A DNA stretch of 64,000 bases from Aeromonas veronii (lineage in GTDB: Bacteria; Pseudomonadota; Gammaproteobacteria; Enterobacterales; Aeromonadaceae): positions 3,587,501 to 3,651,500 of the forward strand of contig NZ_CP157875.1 in assembly GCF_040215105.1 (NCBI RefSeq), given 5' to 3'. The notes under the pieces were generated by a model that worked only from the letters and a program-made list of their open reading frames with translations, was not told where the DNA came from and ran no database searches. The position numbers were made by a program, and so were the translations under genes. Shown piece after piece: positions 16,721 to 25,516 of the stretch (the first letter of the stretch is position 1; each line of letters opens with the position of its first letter).

Positions 16721-17356
16721 TCAGCCGTGAGCGTAGATGACGCTCCCCCCCTTGATGATGTCGATGATGGCTCTGGACTGCTCCCTCGGCAGGGCGGGGC
16801 AACCCCAGCTGCGACCCAGCTTGTCATATTTTTGCAGGTGCCGCGGACTCGCGTAATCCGCCCCGTGCACCACGATGGCGCGCTTGCGGGCATTGCTGTT
16901 CTTGCCGGGGCTCAAGCCATCGAGACGCAGGGAGTAACCGTGCTTGCCCTGGTAGGTCTCCGCCGTGCGATAGACCCCGAGGGAACTCTGCCTTGAGTTG
17001 AGCTGATTGGAGAACTGGCGTGCCGCCAGCTCGCCGGAGTTGCGGCCATGACTGACCCAGGTGTGGTAGAGCAGCTTGTGGCGCTTGACGTCGATGACGA
17101 ACAGCCGGCGCTGATTCGAGGGTTTGCTGTAATCGATGATGGTGAGAATGGGCTTTCGCTTGTGACGCACGCTTTGATAGCCGCTGAGTGCCTTGCGAAA
17201 CACCTGTTTGTCGAGCTTGCCCGCCAGACCCAGTTGACGATAGAGATCCTGATCCCAGCTCGCCTGACTGGCACCACTGAAGCAGAGTGCCCCCAGCAGC
17301 AACGGCAGGCTCATCCAGAGCCAGCCCAGCCGTGTCATCCAGCTTGTCTGTTTCAT
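16721..17356 (-). CDS. Murein L,D-transpeptidase catalytic domain family protein (YkuD_2-like)
   Basis: A 211-residue exported protein. After a signal sequence (LGWLWMSLPLLLGALCFSG) the domain runs from ILTIIDYSKPSNQRRLFVID to the C-terminus. The catalytic-type motif is IVVHGADYAS followed by GRSWGCPALP, giving the HG...SxGC arrangement of L,D-transpeptidases with a candidate nucleophilic cysteine. Such proteins form or edit 3-3 crosslinks in peptidoglycan, but this subfamily is poorly characterised. The start at 17356 (MKQTSWM) is a choice among three close methionines. It converges with the usp gene. Confidence 0.8.
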   Translation of the reverse strand: MKQTSWMTRLGWLWMSLPLLLGALCFSGASQASWDQDLYRQLGLAGKLDKQVFRKALSGYQSVRHKRKPILTIIDYSKPSNQRRLFVIDVKRHKLLYHTWVSHGRNSGELAARQFSNQLNSRQSSLGVYRTAETYQGKHGYSLRLDGLSPGKNSNARKRAIVVHGADYASPRHLQKYDKLGRSWGCPALPREQSRAIIDIIKGGSVIYAHG

Positions 17357-17458
17357 CCTTGAAATTGCTCCCGTTTTTGCTGGTAGCCTAGTGAGCAAAA
17401 TCTCGCCACGGCTTGCTGGATAGTTATATGCAAGCCCCTGATGGGGCGCAATAAAAAA

Positions 17459-17490
17459 GCATAAAAATGCCGACAGACGTCGGCATTTCC
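17459..17490 (-). terminator. Rho-independent terminator of proBA
   Basis: On the minus strand AAATGCCGAC-GTCT-GTCGGCATTT runs into TTATGC, 22 bases after the proA stop. Confidence 0.85.
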
Positions 17491-17512
17491 GATGAGGGCA
17501 ACAAGAACCGAC

Positions 17513-18766
17513 TCAGGCGCGGCTCAGGTAATCCGCCACCCCGACCCATTTGTAGCTAGTGAGTTCGGTCAGCCCCATGGGGCCACGGGCGTGCAACATC
17601 TGGGTCGAGACCGCCACCTCGGCACCGAGGCCGAACTGGCCACCATCGGTGAAACGGGTGGAGGCATTGACATAGACCGCCGCCGACCCTGCACCGTTGA
17701 CGAAACGCTCGGCGTTCGCCAGATTGTTGGTCAGGATGGCGTCGGAGTGGCCGGCATTGTGCTCGCGCATGTGGGCAAGCGCCTCGTTCACATCCGCCAC
17801 CAGCTTGACGCCCAGGGTCAGCCCCAGCCACTCGGTATCGAAATCCTCTGCGGCCGCGGCGCTCAGGTTGTCGGCCTCCACCAGCAGCGGCAAGGATTCC
17901 GGGGTCGCCACCAAGGTCACCTTGCGCTCGTTCATCAGCCCGGCTAGTCGTGGCAACAACTCAACCGCCACCTTCTCATGGACCAGCAGGGTATCGAGGG
18001 CGTTGCAGGCGGAGGGGCGCTGCACCTTGGCGTTGTCGATGACCGCGAGGGCCCGGGTCAGATCCGCGCTCTCGTCCACGAAGATATGGCTGATGCCGAA
18101 GCCACCGATGATGACGGGGATGGAGCTGTTCTCCTTGCACATCTTGTGCAGGCCGGCGCCGCCGCGGGGGATGATCATGTCCACGTAGCGATCGAGGCGC
18201 AGCAGCTCACCCACTAGGGCACGATCCGGATTGTCGATGTATTGCACCGCGTCACCGGGCAGGCCGGAGGCCGTCAGCGCGGACTGGATCACCCGCACCA
18301 GCTCCAGGTTGGAGTGGAACGTTTCCCGACCGCCGCGCAGTATGCTGGCGTTGCCGGTCTTGAGGCAGAGGCTGGCGATGTCGATGGTGACATTGGGGCG
18401 TGCCTCGTAGATGACACCGATGACACCGATCGGCACCCGGCGACGAGAGAGGCGCAGGCCGTTCTCCAGCACCCGGTTGTCTATTTCGGCACCGACCGGA
18501 TCATCCAGCGTGATCACCTTGCGCACATCCGCGACTATGCCAGCGAGGCGTGCCGGGTTGAGCAGCAGCCGATCCAGCATAGCCTCGGAGAGACCCGCAT
18601 CCCGGCCCGCCGCGATGTCTTTCTCGTTGGCGGCCAGGATCTGGGGGCTGCGCGCTTCCAGTTCGTCGGCGATGGCGGCCAGTGCCCGGTTCTTCTGCGC
18701 CGTGCTGATGGTAGCCAGCTGGTAGGCGGCTTCGCGGGCGGCCTGCCCCATTTTCTCCAGACTCAT
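17513..18766 (-). CDS. proA: Gamma-glutamyl phosphate reductase
   Basis: A 417-residue cytoplasmic aldehyde-dehydrogenase-fold enzyme reducing gamma-glutamyl phosphate to glutamate 5-semialdehyde with NADPH, the second step of proline synthesis. Typical segments are [19 protein letters not shown] near residue 105 and the catalytic-cysteine region [18 protein letters not shown]. The start at 18766 ([10 protein letters not shown]) follows AGAGGACA; the longer open frame is not conserved. It follows proB in one operon. Confidence 0.95.
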   Translation of the reverse strand: MSLEKMGQAAREAAYQLATISTAQKNRALAAIADELEARSPQILAANEKDIAAGRDAGLSEAMLDRLLLNPARLAGIVADVRKVITLDDPVGAEIDNRVLENGLRLSRRRVPIGVIGVIYEARPNVTIDIASLCLKTGNASILRGGRETFHSNLELVRVIQSALTASGLPGDAVQYIDNPDRALVGELLRLDRYVDMIIPRGGAGLHKMCKENSSIPVIIGGFGISHIFVDESADLTRALAVIDNAKVQRPSACNALDTLLVHEKVAVELLPRLAGLMNERKVTLVATPESLPLLVEADNLSAAAAEDFDTEWLGLTLGVKLVADVNEALAHMREHNAGHSDAILTNNLANAERFVNGAGSAAVYVNASTRFTDGGQFGLGAEVAVSTQMLHARGPMGLTELTSYKWVGVADYLSRA

Positions 18767-18874
18767 AACATGTCCTCTTTCAACCTGAGGCACCGCGTTG
18801 GCGCGGTGCCATATCATCTGTGCGAACGGCCCATGGTCATGAACCTATTCCTGGCTGGGCCCAAGCGTACCGCC

Positions 18875-19978
18875 TTACAGCAGTACCATATCGTCGCGGT
18901 GAATGGCCACGGCGCCATAGCCGTAACCCAATACCTGTTCTATCTGATCCGAATGCACGCCGCGCAACTTGTCCAGCTCGATGTGATCATAACGGCAGAT
19001 ACCCCGTGCCAGCTCGCTCCCTTTGGGGTCGAGAATGCGTACCACCTCGCCCCGGGCGAAGTCCCCTTTCACCGCTATGATGCCCTTGGGCAGCAGGCTG
19101 GATCCTTTCTCCTGCATGGCGGCGACGGCCCCCTGATCCACCTGTACCTCGCCGTGGGGGGGCGGGCCTGCCAAGATCCAGCTCTTGCGTCCCTCCAGCG
19201 GGGATGCCAGGGCCGGGAACAAGGTGCCGACCCGCTCCCCCTTGGCCAGACGGCCAACCACTTCCGGGATCTGGCCGGTGGCGATCACCACGTTGACCCC
19301 GGCCCGGCGCGCCACGTCGGCCGCCTGCAGCTTGGTGGCCATGCCGCCCGTTCCCAGGCCGCTGACGCTGTCACCGGCCAGCTTGCGCAGGGTGTCGTCT
19401 ATGGTCTGCACCTCTTCGATGAGCTGGGCATCCGGATTGCTGCGGGGATCGGCGGTGAAGAGCCCTTTCTGATCCGTGAGCAGGATCAGCAAGTCCGCAT
19501 CCGCCAAGATGGCGGCGCGGGCGGAGAGGTTGTCGTTGTCCCCCACCTTGATCTCGGCGGTGGCCACTGCGTCGTTCTCGTTGATGACGGGGATGATGCG
19601 GTGATCGAGCAGGGTGCGCAGGGTGTCGCGGGCATTGAGATAGCGCTCCCTGTCTTCCAGATCGGCGCGGGTCAGCAACATCTGGCCGATATGCAGCCCA
19701 TAGAGATTGAACAAGTCTTGCCACACCCGGATGAGCTGGGTCTGGCCAACGGCCGCCAGCATCTGCTTGTTGGGCAGGGTCGGCGCCAAGGGAGGGTGGC
19801 CAAGGTGTTCACGACCGGCAGCGATGGCCCCGGAGGTGACCATGACGACGCGATGGCCATCACGGTGCAACGCGGCACACTGTCTGACCAACTCGACCAT
19901 GTGGGCACGGTTGAGGCGGGCTGATCCCCCGGTGAGCACACTGGTGCCCAGTTTGACGACTATGGTTCTGTTTTCCAT
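18875..19978 (-). CDS. proB: Glutamate 5-kinase
   Basis: A 367-residue cytoplasmic kinase making gamma-glutamyl phosphate, the committed and proline-inhibited step of proline synthesis. The amino-acid kinase domain starts at [13 protein letters not shown] and includes [22 protein letters not shown]-terminal PUA domain (from [15 protein letters not shown] to the end) matches the full-length E. coli protein. First gene of proBA, with its own promoter at 20011-20039. Confidence 0.95.
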   Translation of the reverse strand: MENRTIVVKLGTSVLTGGSARLNRAHMVELVRQCAALHRDGHRVVMVTSGAIAAGREHLGHPPLAPTLPNKQMLAAVGQTQLIRVWQDLFNLYGLHIGQMLLTRADLEDRERYLNARDTLRTLLDHRIIPVINENDAVATAEIKVGDNDNLSARAAILADADLLILLTDQKGLFTADPRSNPDAQLIEEVQTIDDTLRKLAGDSVSGLGTGGMATKLQAADVARRAGVNVVIATGQIPEVVGRLAKGERVGTLFPALASPLEGRKSWILAGPPPHGEVQVDQGAVAAMQEKGSSLLPKGIIAVKGDFARGEVVRILDPKGSELARGICRYDHIELDKLRGVHSDQIEQVLGYGYGAVAIHRDDMVLL

Positions 19979-20010
19979 GGGAACTAAGAGGCTAAAAAGT
20001 AAGGAATCCC

Positions 20011-20039
20011 TTTATACCCACGGCCCCCCTGCCCTGCAA
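20011..20039 (-). promoter_or_regulatory. Sigma-70 promoter of proBA
   Basis: On the minus strand TTGCAG (20034-20039) and TATAAA (20011-20016) are separated by 17 bases. The transcript would start about 25 bases upstream of the proB ATG. Judged by eye only. Confidence 0.55.
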
Positions 20040-20122
20040 GGCAATTACGCCGAGTCGCGGTCATGATGGCGAAACTGTACGCCAAGCGCGCATTTGACGT
20101 CACGGGAAGGCAGAGAGCATAG

Positions 20123-20150
20123 GAAAACGGCCCCGTGGTGACGGGGCCGG
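20123..20150 (-). terminator. Terminator after crl
   Basis: CGGCCCCGTCACCACGGGGCCG followed on the minus strand by TTTTCC, just past the crl stop. Confidence 0.8.
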
Positions 20151-20156
20151 CATGAG

Positions 20157-20549
20157 TCAGGCGGCGGTGACACTCAGCTCATTGGTCACCTGCTCGGCAG
20201 GCGAGAGCTTGCACTCCAGGGTGGCAAGTTTGCCACTGATGAGCTTGTAGAAGTGGTTGAGGGTACGCTCCACCTCCGCCTGATGCTTCTTGGGCAGCGG
20301 CTTGTCTATCCACTCCCCGTCCGCGTTGTAGAAACCGACCTGGTAGTGATAGCTGAAGTGGTGATCGTCCTGCTCCAGCACCAGCCACCAGCCCCAGAAC
20401 TCCCGTTTGTCCGGCGCCGGTTTGGCGCTGACGCAGACCGACAGACAGTCGAAGCGGTAGTGCCCCTCTTCGCACAGATCTTCGCGCAGATAGGGGCCAA
20501 TGGCGGCGAATTGCCGCAGCAAGCGCTTGTAGGTCACTCTCTCTGACAT
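20157..20549 (-). CDS. crl: Sigma factor-binding protein Crl
   Basis: A 130-residue cytoplasmic protein that binds sigma-S and helps its holoenzyme form, favouring stationary-phase transcription. The family block FDCLSVCVSAKPAP followed by REFWGWWLVLEQ is almost the same as in E. coli and Vibrio Crl, and length fits (E. coli 133). The start at 20549 has GGGAGG upstream. The order gpt-frsA-crl-proB-proA is as in enteric bacteria, without phoE. Confidence 0.93.
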   Translation of the reverse strand: MSERVTYKRLLRQFAAIGPYLREDLCEEGHYRFDCLSVCVSAKPAPDKREFWGWWLVLEQDDHHFSYHYQVGFYNADGEWIDKPLPKKHQAEVERTLNHFYKLISGKLATLECKLSPAEQVTNELSVTAA

Positions 20550-20611
20550 GCTAACCTCCCTGTTGAACAAGCCATACCATCACATGGTGATGTGACACTT
20601 TTAGTTTTGCA

Positions 20612-21880
20612 TCATGTACATAGGTGCTTCTTGAGCCAATCAACCGTCTCTTTCAACGCCTCGTCATAGACCTCTAGCAGAGGCTGTTTGTCAAACACCA
20701 CCGCCTTGCCATTGCGGCTGGCGGAGGCCAATGCCCGGACATCCTGCTCGGGACAAATAAAATCTCGCTTGTGCCCGATACTCAATATCGGCACAGAGGT
20801 CCGGCTCCCCAGCAGACCCTGCGTCTTGAGGGAGAAGACCTGACACTTGGTGCGCAGCAGATCCCACTGGGCCGCGTCGGCCCCCAGCCGGTTTGCCAGA
20901 CCGTCGCGCATCATGCGCGGGCAGCGGGCAAACATCTCCTGGTTGGTGAACACCTGATTGATGCCTGCGCCGATGCAGACCACGGTCCGCAGCTTGAACG
21001 GCTCTATATAGGCAAGGCGCGCCGCCACATTGCCCGCCAGCCGGAATCCCACCATGGCGATCCGCTGATGATCCACCCAGGCCACCTCGGCCAGATGGTG
21101 CAGCACCGCCTGATGCAACCGGCTGGTGTCCTGCACCAGGGGCCAGTGTTCGGCATAGCCGGTGCCCGGCATGTCCAGAGAGAGCATGCCGATGCCGTGG
21201 GGCTCGAGGCATTTGAAGTAGAAGCTGAGAAAATCCACCTGCAACGAGTCGATGCCGCCGCTGACGATGACCAGGGGCACGGGTTTCTCTGTGGTCGGCA
21301 GGTGCAGATACCCCTGGATGGTCTTGCCCCGAAACGGCACCTGCAACTCCTTGAGAGGGACCTTGAACAGGCGTCCCGCCTCGCGGTACGCCATGTTGCC
21401 GAGCAACTGCGCCTGATCCGCCAGTTCGTCGTGCTTGAGATGGGGATAACTGGCGATGGAGTAGTAACGCACCGCCTTGAGCAAATTCTTCAGGGCGGCT
21501 TCCCGCTCCCCCTGACTCGCCTGCTCACGCCCCTGATTGAAGTAACGACCACCCAGCTGACTCCACTCGTACACCCAGTTGCCGGGCACATAGCCCTTGA
21601 TGGTATCGAGGAACCGCTCGTGGCTGCGCTCCCCCTGCCCCATGGCGATGTGGGCGAGCGTCTGCTCCACCTCCACCGGATCCGCGCCCTGCCAGGCCCA
21701 GGTCGGTCGGCGCAGCAGCCTATACCAGTGGGGCGAGAGGGCACCGTCGATGAAACTCTCGGCCAGGGCGCTGTCGTGCTCTTCGACCGGGCTGGAGTTG
21801 GATATCTCGGAGGTTTCCAATACCTTTTTGACCCGGGTGAACAGCTTTTCCGTCAGGTTGGTATCGTTGCTTGGTTCCAA
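20612..21880 (-). CDS. frsA: Esterase FrsA (fermentation-respiration switch protein)
   Basis: A 422-residue alpha/beta-hydrolase of the FrsA/YafA family. The N-terminal family-specific region contains LSPHWYRLLRRPTWAWQGAD and YVPGNWVYEWSQLGGRYF. The hydrolase domain follows, with VIVSGGIDSLQVDF and the nucleophile-region-like sequence IAMVGFRLAGNVAARLA, where the expected serine position reads arginine (GFRLAG in place of GxSxG). E. coli FrsA is a debated enzyme reported to bind the glucose PTS protein IIA(Glc). Its position between gpt and crl supports the name. Confidence 0.9.
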   Translation of the reverse strand: MEPSNDTNLTEKLFTRVKKVLETSEISNSSPVEEHDSALAESFIDGALSPHWYRLLRRPTWAWQGADPVEVEQTLAHIAMGQGERSHERFLDTIKGYVPGNWVYEWSQLGGRYFNQGREQASQGEREAALKNLLKAVRYYSIASYPHLKHDELADQAQLLGNMAYREAGRLFKVPLKELQVPFRGKTIQGYLHLPTTEKPVPLVIVSGGIDSLQVDFLSFYFKCLEPHGIGMLSLDMPGTGYAEHWPLVQDTSRLHQAVLHHLAEVAWVDHQRIAMVGFRLAGNVAARLAYIEPFKLRTVVCIGAGINQVFTNQEMFARCPRMMRDGLANRLGADAAQWDLLRTKCQVFSLKTQGLLGSRTSVPILSIGHKRDFICPEQDVRALASASRNGKAVVFDKQPLLEVYDEALKETVDWLKKHLCT

Positions 21881-21948
21881 AATCGTCGCTCTTCTGTCTC
21901 AGGCTATGGGTCATCTTAACCACTTTTCACGCCCGGCAGCCATAGCAT

Positions 21949-21980
21949 AAAAAAACAGGGCCCCTAAGTGGGGCCCTTTG
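21949..21980 (-). terminator. Rho-independent terminator of gpt
   Basis: AAAGGGCCCCACTTAGGGGCCCT followed by a run of seven T on the minus strand. It separates gpt from frsA. Confidence 0.85.
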
Positions 21981-22050
21981 AAACCTTTCTGACGCCGTCA
22001 TGCTGACGGTGCCATCGACTTGTCGTCGCCTTGTGGCGCCAGCGATGGAC

Positions 22051-22518
22051 TTACTCTTCGTCGCAGATGGGGTTGGCGAATTCCAGCGCCATGTCCCAGG
22101 GTTGCTCAATCCAGGTATCCTGCGGGATGGCGACTTCGAAGTCGTCCACCAGCGGCTCGCCCATGGGCTTGGCAAAGATCGTGATGAACTTGGCCTTGGG
22201 GTAGAGCTCGCGGATCGCCTTGGCGGTACCGCCGGTGTCCACCAGATCGTCCACCACCAGCCAGCCTTCGCCATCGCCGGCCGTGGTCGCGGCCTTCACC
22301 ACCACCAGTTCACGCTGGCTGTTGTGGTCATAGCTGGAGATGCAGAGGGTTTCGACATTGCGAATGCCAAGTTCACGGGCCATCAGCGCGGCCGGTACCA
22401 GGCCGCCGCGGCTGACCGCGATGATCCCTTTCCATTGGCTGACAGGCAACTGGCGACGGGCCAGACGGCGGGCTTCACGTTGCAGGTTGTCCCAGGACAC
22501 GTAAAATTTCTTTGGCAT
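22051..22518 (-). CDS. gpt: Xanthine-guanine phosphoribosyltransferase
   Basis: A 155-residue purine salvage enzyme converting xanthine or guanine and PRPP into XMP or GMP at the inner face of the membrane. The PRPP-binding motif is [20 protein letters not shown] and the protein starts [20 protein letters not shown] as in E. coli Gpt. TATATAA upstream of the start may be its -10. Confidence 0.95.
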   Translation of the reverse strand: MPKKFYVSWDNLQREARRLARRQLPVSQWKGIIAVSRGGLVPAALMARELGIRNVETLCISSYDHNSQRELVVVKAATTAGDGEGWLVVDDLVDTGGTAKAIRELYPKAKFITIFAKPMGEPLVDDFEVAIPQDTWIEQPWDMALEFANPICDEE

Positions 22519-22883
22519 AATATCGATCTCGAAGAGTTATATAAAACAATCACTTAAAAACCAGTTCCGAACCCCAAACGGCTCGACCACTGTCAATTCT
22601 GGCCCCCTGTCGCCAAATTCGGCTTGCACTTGGGCCGCCTCGGGAGAAGACCCTCGGCAGCAAACGCTGATGCAATGGAAGCAGGATGGGCATAGCTGGC
22701 GGTCTGTTCACACGAGAGGGCGAGAATCCAGACCGGCTGTTGGGCCAGCATGATAGCACTCTTTGCCAGCAGATTGCCTGACAAACGTATGCGAAAAGCG
22801 GGAAAAATCGTTCATGGCTTCATGATGAGAACCGTCTGACACGGCATTTTGCCGGCCTTGCCCCGCGTCTTGCCAGATTTCAG
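22519..22883. other. Non-coding stretch between gpt and the small-ORF transcript
   Basis: It holds the gpt promoter next to 22519. The overlapping open frames on the minus strand (about 60-75 codons) have poor ribosome sites and no recognisable protein features, so I do not call them. I see no RNA gene. Confidence 0.5.
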
Positions 22884-22927
22884 GTAAAAAAATAGCAGGG
22901 GGAGGTTCGAGGCCTCGCACACCTGCT
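22884..22927 (-). terminator. Terminator hairpin after the 29-codon small ORF
   Basis: On the minus strand AGCAGG pairs with CCTGCT, enclosing CGAGG-CCTCG and a CU-rich loop (ACCTCCCCCTGC), followed by ATTTTTTT. It lies 40 bases after the small ORF stop and would give a short structured 3' end. Confidence 0.65.
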
Positions 22928-22966
22928 GTCTGTCGATTCGGTCGTCAGTCTGGCTGACAACCCGCC

Positions 22967-23056
22967 TTAACGACGGTTGGCGTAGGGGTTCGGATAGTTG
23001 AAACCCTGGGTATAGAGAGACTGGGCAAACCAATAGGTTGAATTGCTGCCTGACAT
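22967..23056 (-). CDS. Small ORF, 29 residues, probably expressed
   Basis: Too short for standard gene calling. It begins MSGSNSTYWF and ends NYPNPYANRR, is rich in Tyr, Asn and Ser, and has no membrane segment. AGGAG sits eight bases before the ATG, a near-ideal ribosome site, and a terminator lies 40 bases past the stop. A perfect CRP palindrome lies about 190 bases upstream, between it and the divergent pepD. I do not recognise the protein. The size, CRP site and CU-rich terminator loop recall dual-function RNAs such as Vibrio VcdRP (a 29-residue protein plus regulatory RNA), but I cannot compare sequences here and claim no homology. Confidence 0.6.
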   Translation of the reverse strand: MSGSNSTYWFAQSLYTQGFNYPNPYANRR

Positions 23057-23243
23057 ATTAATACTCCTGATTGCTTAACAAGTTACGTACCTTAATGCGG
23101 GCTCAGATCCTTGAACGAACACTCGGTTCCGTGGAGGCGCACTTGCTTTGCTTCGGTTCCCTGGAGGCATTGATTGTCATCCTGACAAGTGGGGTGACCC
23201 ACGGCGGCTAATTTACCATCGCCGGCGAAAAAGACAATATTTT

Positions 23244-23259
23244 TGTGAGTCAAGTCACA
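23244..23259. promoter_or_regulatory. Consensus CRP site between the small ORF and pepD
   Basis: TGTGAGTCAAGTCACA matches TGTGA-N6-TCACA exactly. On the plus strand it overlaps a possible promoter (TTGTGA, 16 bases, GATATT at 23265-23270), which CRP would block. It lies about 190 bases from both the small ORF and pepD starts, so either may be the target. Confidence 0.75.
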
Positions 23260-23450
23260 TTATTGATATTGTGCTGCATGAACCCCGCCTGGTAGCCAGC
23301 TTCACCATTCATGCCCTCTTTATCAGCACAAGCGGACTGCAATTTGCGCTGACTGCTCACATTTTTGTGTGATTGACTGTATTATCGTTACCCACTTCCC
23401 CAGCCACCGCTGGGGCCCGCTATCATCCCGTGCAGGTAAGGAGTCCCGAC

Positions 23451-24902
23451 GTGGCACAGCTGAGTTCCCTCTCTCCCAAACTGATTTGGCAATTCTTCGA
23501 GCAGATCTGCTCCATCCCCCATCCTTCCAAGCACGAAGCCCAGCTGAGCGCCTGGATTGTCCAGTGGGCACAAGGGGAAGGGCTGGCGGTCAAGCAGGAT
23601 GCCGTCGGCAACATCATCATCAAGAAACCGGCCACACCGGGGATGGAAAATCGCAAGGCCGTCGTACTGCAGGCCCACATCGACATGGTGCCCCAGGCCA
23701 ATGCCGACACCCAGCACGACTTCACCAAGGATCCCATCGATGCCTACATCGACGGTGAATGGGTCACCGCCCGCGGCACCACCCTGGGCGCCGACAACGG
23801 CATGGGCATGGCCGGCTGCCTGGCCGTGCTGGCGGACAAGACCATCAAGCACGGTCCGCTGGAAGTGCTGCTGACCACGGACGAAGAGACCGGCATGACC
23901 GGCGCCTTCGGTCTGGAAGCGGGCTGGCTGGAAGGCGAAATCCTGCTCAACACCGACTCCGAGGAAGATGGCGAGGTCTACATGGGCTGCGCCGGCGGGG
24001 TGGATGCCAATATCCGCTTCCCCCTTGAGCAGGTCGCCGCCACTGAAGGCGAAGGCTTCGAGCTGCAGGTGAAGGGGTTGCGCGGCGGTCACTCCGGGGT
24101 CGATATCCACCGCGGCCGTGGCAATGCCAACAAGCTGCTGGTACGCCTGCTCAAGGCCGCCGAGCCGCTGGGTGTGCGACTGGCCGAGATCAGCGGCGGC
24201 ACCCTGCGCAATGCCATCCCCCGCGAGGCCCGTGCCACCCTGCTGGTGCCTGCCGCCAGCGTGAATGAACTCAAGGCCCTGGTGGATCGCTATGCCGGCA
24301 TCTACCAGAGCGAACTGGCCGCCACCGAGGCGAACCTGACCGTGCTGCTCAGCAGCAAGGAGAAGCCGGCCAAGCTGTTGAGCGAATCCTTGCAGGCCCG
24401 CCTGCTGGACTCCCTGATGGCCTGCCCGAACGGCGTCATCCGCATGAGCGATGCCATCCCGGGCGTCACCGAGACCTCTACCAACCTCGGCGTCATCAAG
24501 ACCCTCGAAGGCGAGATCTATGTACAGTGCCTCATCCGCTCCCTCATCGACTCCGGTCGCGAGAGCGTCGAGCAGATGACCCGCTCCCTGTTCAACCTGG
24601 CCGGTGCCAGCTGCGAGTTCACCGGCGCCTACCCGGGCTGGGCCCCGAACGTCGACTCACCGGTGATGGCGCTGGTGCGCAACAGCTACCAGACCCTGTT
24701 CGGCGAGATGCCGAACGTCATGGTGATCCACGCAGGTCTGGAGTGCGGCCTGTTCAAGAGTGCCTACCCGGACTGGGACATGGTCTCCTTCGGTCCGACC
24801 ATCCGTGGTGCCCACTCCCCTGACGAGAAGGTGCACATCCCCGCGGTCGAGCGTTTCTGGCAGCTGCTGGTCCACGTGCTGGAACAGATCCCCGCCAAGT
24901 AA
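23451..24902 (+). CDS. pepD: Aminoacyl-histidine dipeptidase (peptidase D)
   Basis: A 483-residue cytoplasmic M20-family zinc dipeptidase hydrolysing Xaa-His and other dipeptides. The GTG start at 23451 is preceded by AAGGAG and aligns with E. coli PepD (485 residues); the upstream frame is unrelated. Metal-site segments are visible: VVLQAHIDMVPQ, GTTLGADNGMGMAG, TTDEETGMTGAFGL and NTDSEEDGE. It lies beside gpt in divergent orientation, as in E. coli, and has its own terminator. Confidence 0.94.
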   Translation: MAQLSSLSPKLIWQFFEQICSIPHPSKHEAQLSAWIVQWAQGEGLAVKQDAVGNIIIKKPATPGMENRKAVVLQAHIDMVPQANADTQHDFTKDPIDAYIDGEWVTARGTTLGADNGMGMAGCLAVLADKTIKHGPLEVLLTTDEETGMTGAFGLEAGWLEGEILLNTDSEEDGEVYMGCAGGVDANIRFPLEQVAATEGEGFELQVKGLRGGHSGVDIHRGRGNANKLLVRLLKAAEPLGVRLAEISGGTLRNAIPREARATLLVPAASVNELKALVDRYAGIYQSELAATEANLTVLLSSKEKPAKLLSESLQARLLDSLMACPNGVIRMSDAIPGVTETSTNLGVIKTLEGEIYVQCLIRSLIDSGRESVEQMTRSLFNLAGASCEFTGAYPGWAPNVDSPVMALVRNSYQTLFGEMPNVMVIHAGLECGLFKSAYPDWDMVSFGPTIRGAHSPDEKVHIPAVERFWQLLVHVLEQIPAK

Positions 24903-24926
24903 GGCCGGTTTTATTGCCAGGTGTCA

Positions 24927-24956
24927 TGATGCCCCGCTCCGTGCGGGGCATTTTTA
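24927..24956 (+). terminator. Rho-independent terminator of pepD
   Basis: ATGCCCCGC-TCCGT-GCGGGGCAT followed by TTTTTA. Confidence 0.85.
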
Positions 24957-25093
24957 TGGCCATTCTCTCCCGCCGCCCCCTCTTCGTGGCTCCCCTGCCT
25001 CAAAACATCCTCATTCCCTTGAAAACGTATCCATAAGAAAACTTTTATACGAAAACCTTTTCCATGATTTATGTAAATTTACAACACGATAAG

Positions 25094-25107
25094 TTGATCG
25101 GGATCAC
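25094..25107 (+). promoter_or_regulatory. FNR-like site upstream of the 39-residue small ORF
   Basis: TTGAT-CGGG-ATCAC matches the FNR consensus TTGAT-N4-ATCAA at nine of ten positions. Its centre is 78 bases before the ORF start and 35 bases upstream of the CRP site centre. Confidence 0.55.
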
Positions 25108-25127
25108 AAAATTCCCTAGCATCAAAT

Positions 25128-25143
25128 TGTGACCAAGGTCACA
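25128..25143 (+). promoter_or_regulatory. Consensus CRP site upstream of the 39-residue small ORF
   Basis: TGTGACCAAGGTCACA is an exact match to TGTGA-N6-TCACA. It is centred 43 bases before the ATG and just downstream of the FNR-like site, so the two regulators could act together or against each other. Confidence 0.75.
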
Positions 25144-25178
25144 CACAACAACGATTAACAGAGCGATGAGGTAAGACT

Positions 25179-25298
25179 ATGTTCGAGAATCTGGCAGTGC
25201 TGTTCCACCTCAAGGGTGCATCCAGCAAAAAAGGCGTCGACGAGAAAGTGACCTATGCACCGGCGACCCGCAACTACTACTTCCGCTATGGCGCCTGA
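25179..25298 (+). CDS. Small ORF, 39 residues, probably expressed
   Basis: It begins MFENLAVLFHLKGASS and ends ATRNYYFRYGA; GATGAGGT precedes the ATG as ribosome site. It is basic and aromatic at the C-terminus with no signal peptide or clear membrane helix. The upstream FNR-like and CRP sites, and a structured 3' region ending in a terminator at 25457, define a transcript of roughly 300 bases. I do not recognise the protein. It shares the aromatic, arginine-bearing tail style with the small ORF on the other side of pepD, but they do not align clearly. Confidence 0.65.
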   Translation: MFENLAVLFHLKGASSKKGVDEKVTYAPATRNYYFRYGA

Positions 25299-25357
25299 GT
25301 GGGCCGGCCGAAAGGCAATAAGTAGTAAAATTACAAAATATACGACAATCCACACTG

Positions 25358-25379
25358 CAGCTATCCCCACGGGAAGCTG
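25358..25379 (+). other. Stem-loop in the 3' region of the 39-residue ORF transcript
   Basis: CAGCT-A-TCCC-CAC-GGGA-AGCTG forms a nearly perfect hairpin 60 bases after the stop. Together with the terminator it gives a long structured 3' tail, unusual for a simple short mRNA and consistent with a regulatory RNA. Confidence 0.5.
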
Positions 25380-25428
25380 TCCTGCCCGGGCCAGATGTTC
25401 CACGGCCAAACCTGAACTCCAACCATGA

Positions 25429-25457
25429 AGATGGGGCCCACAGGCCCCATTTTTTTA
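25429..25457 (+). terminator. Terminator of the 39-residue ORF transcript
   Basis: ATGGGGCC-CACA-GGCCCCAT followed by seven T. The converging ABC transporter operon may also end here, but the T-tract favours plus-strand termination. Confidence 0.8.
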
Positions 25458-25516
25458 TTGCTCGTCTTGCTGACCGTCCGGTGCGGATGCCGGAGGCCGT
25501 GGCTCGGCCGCCGGCA

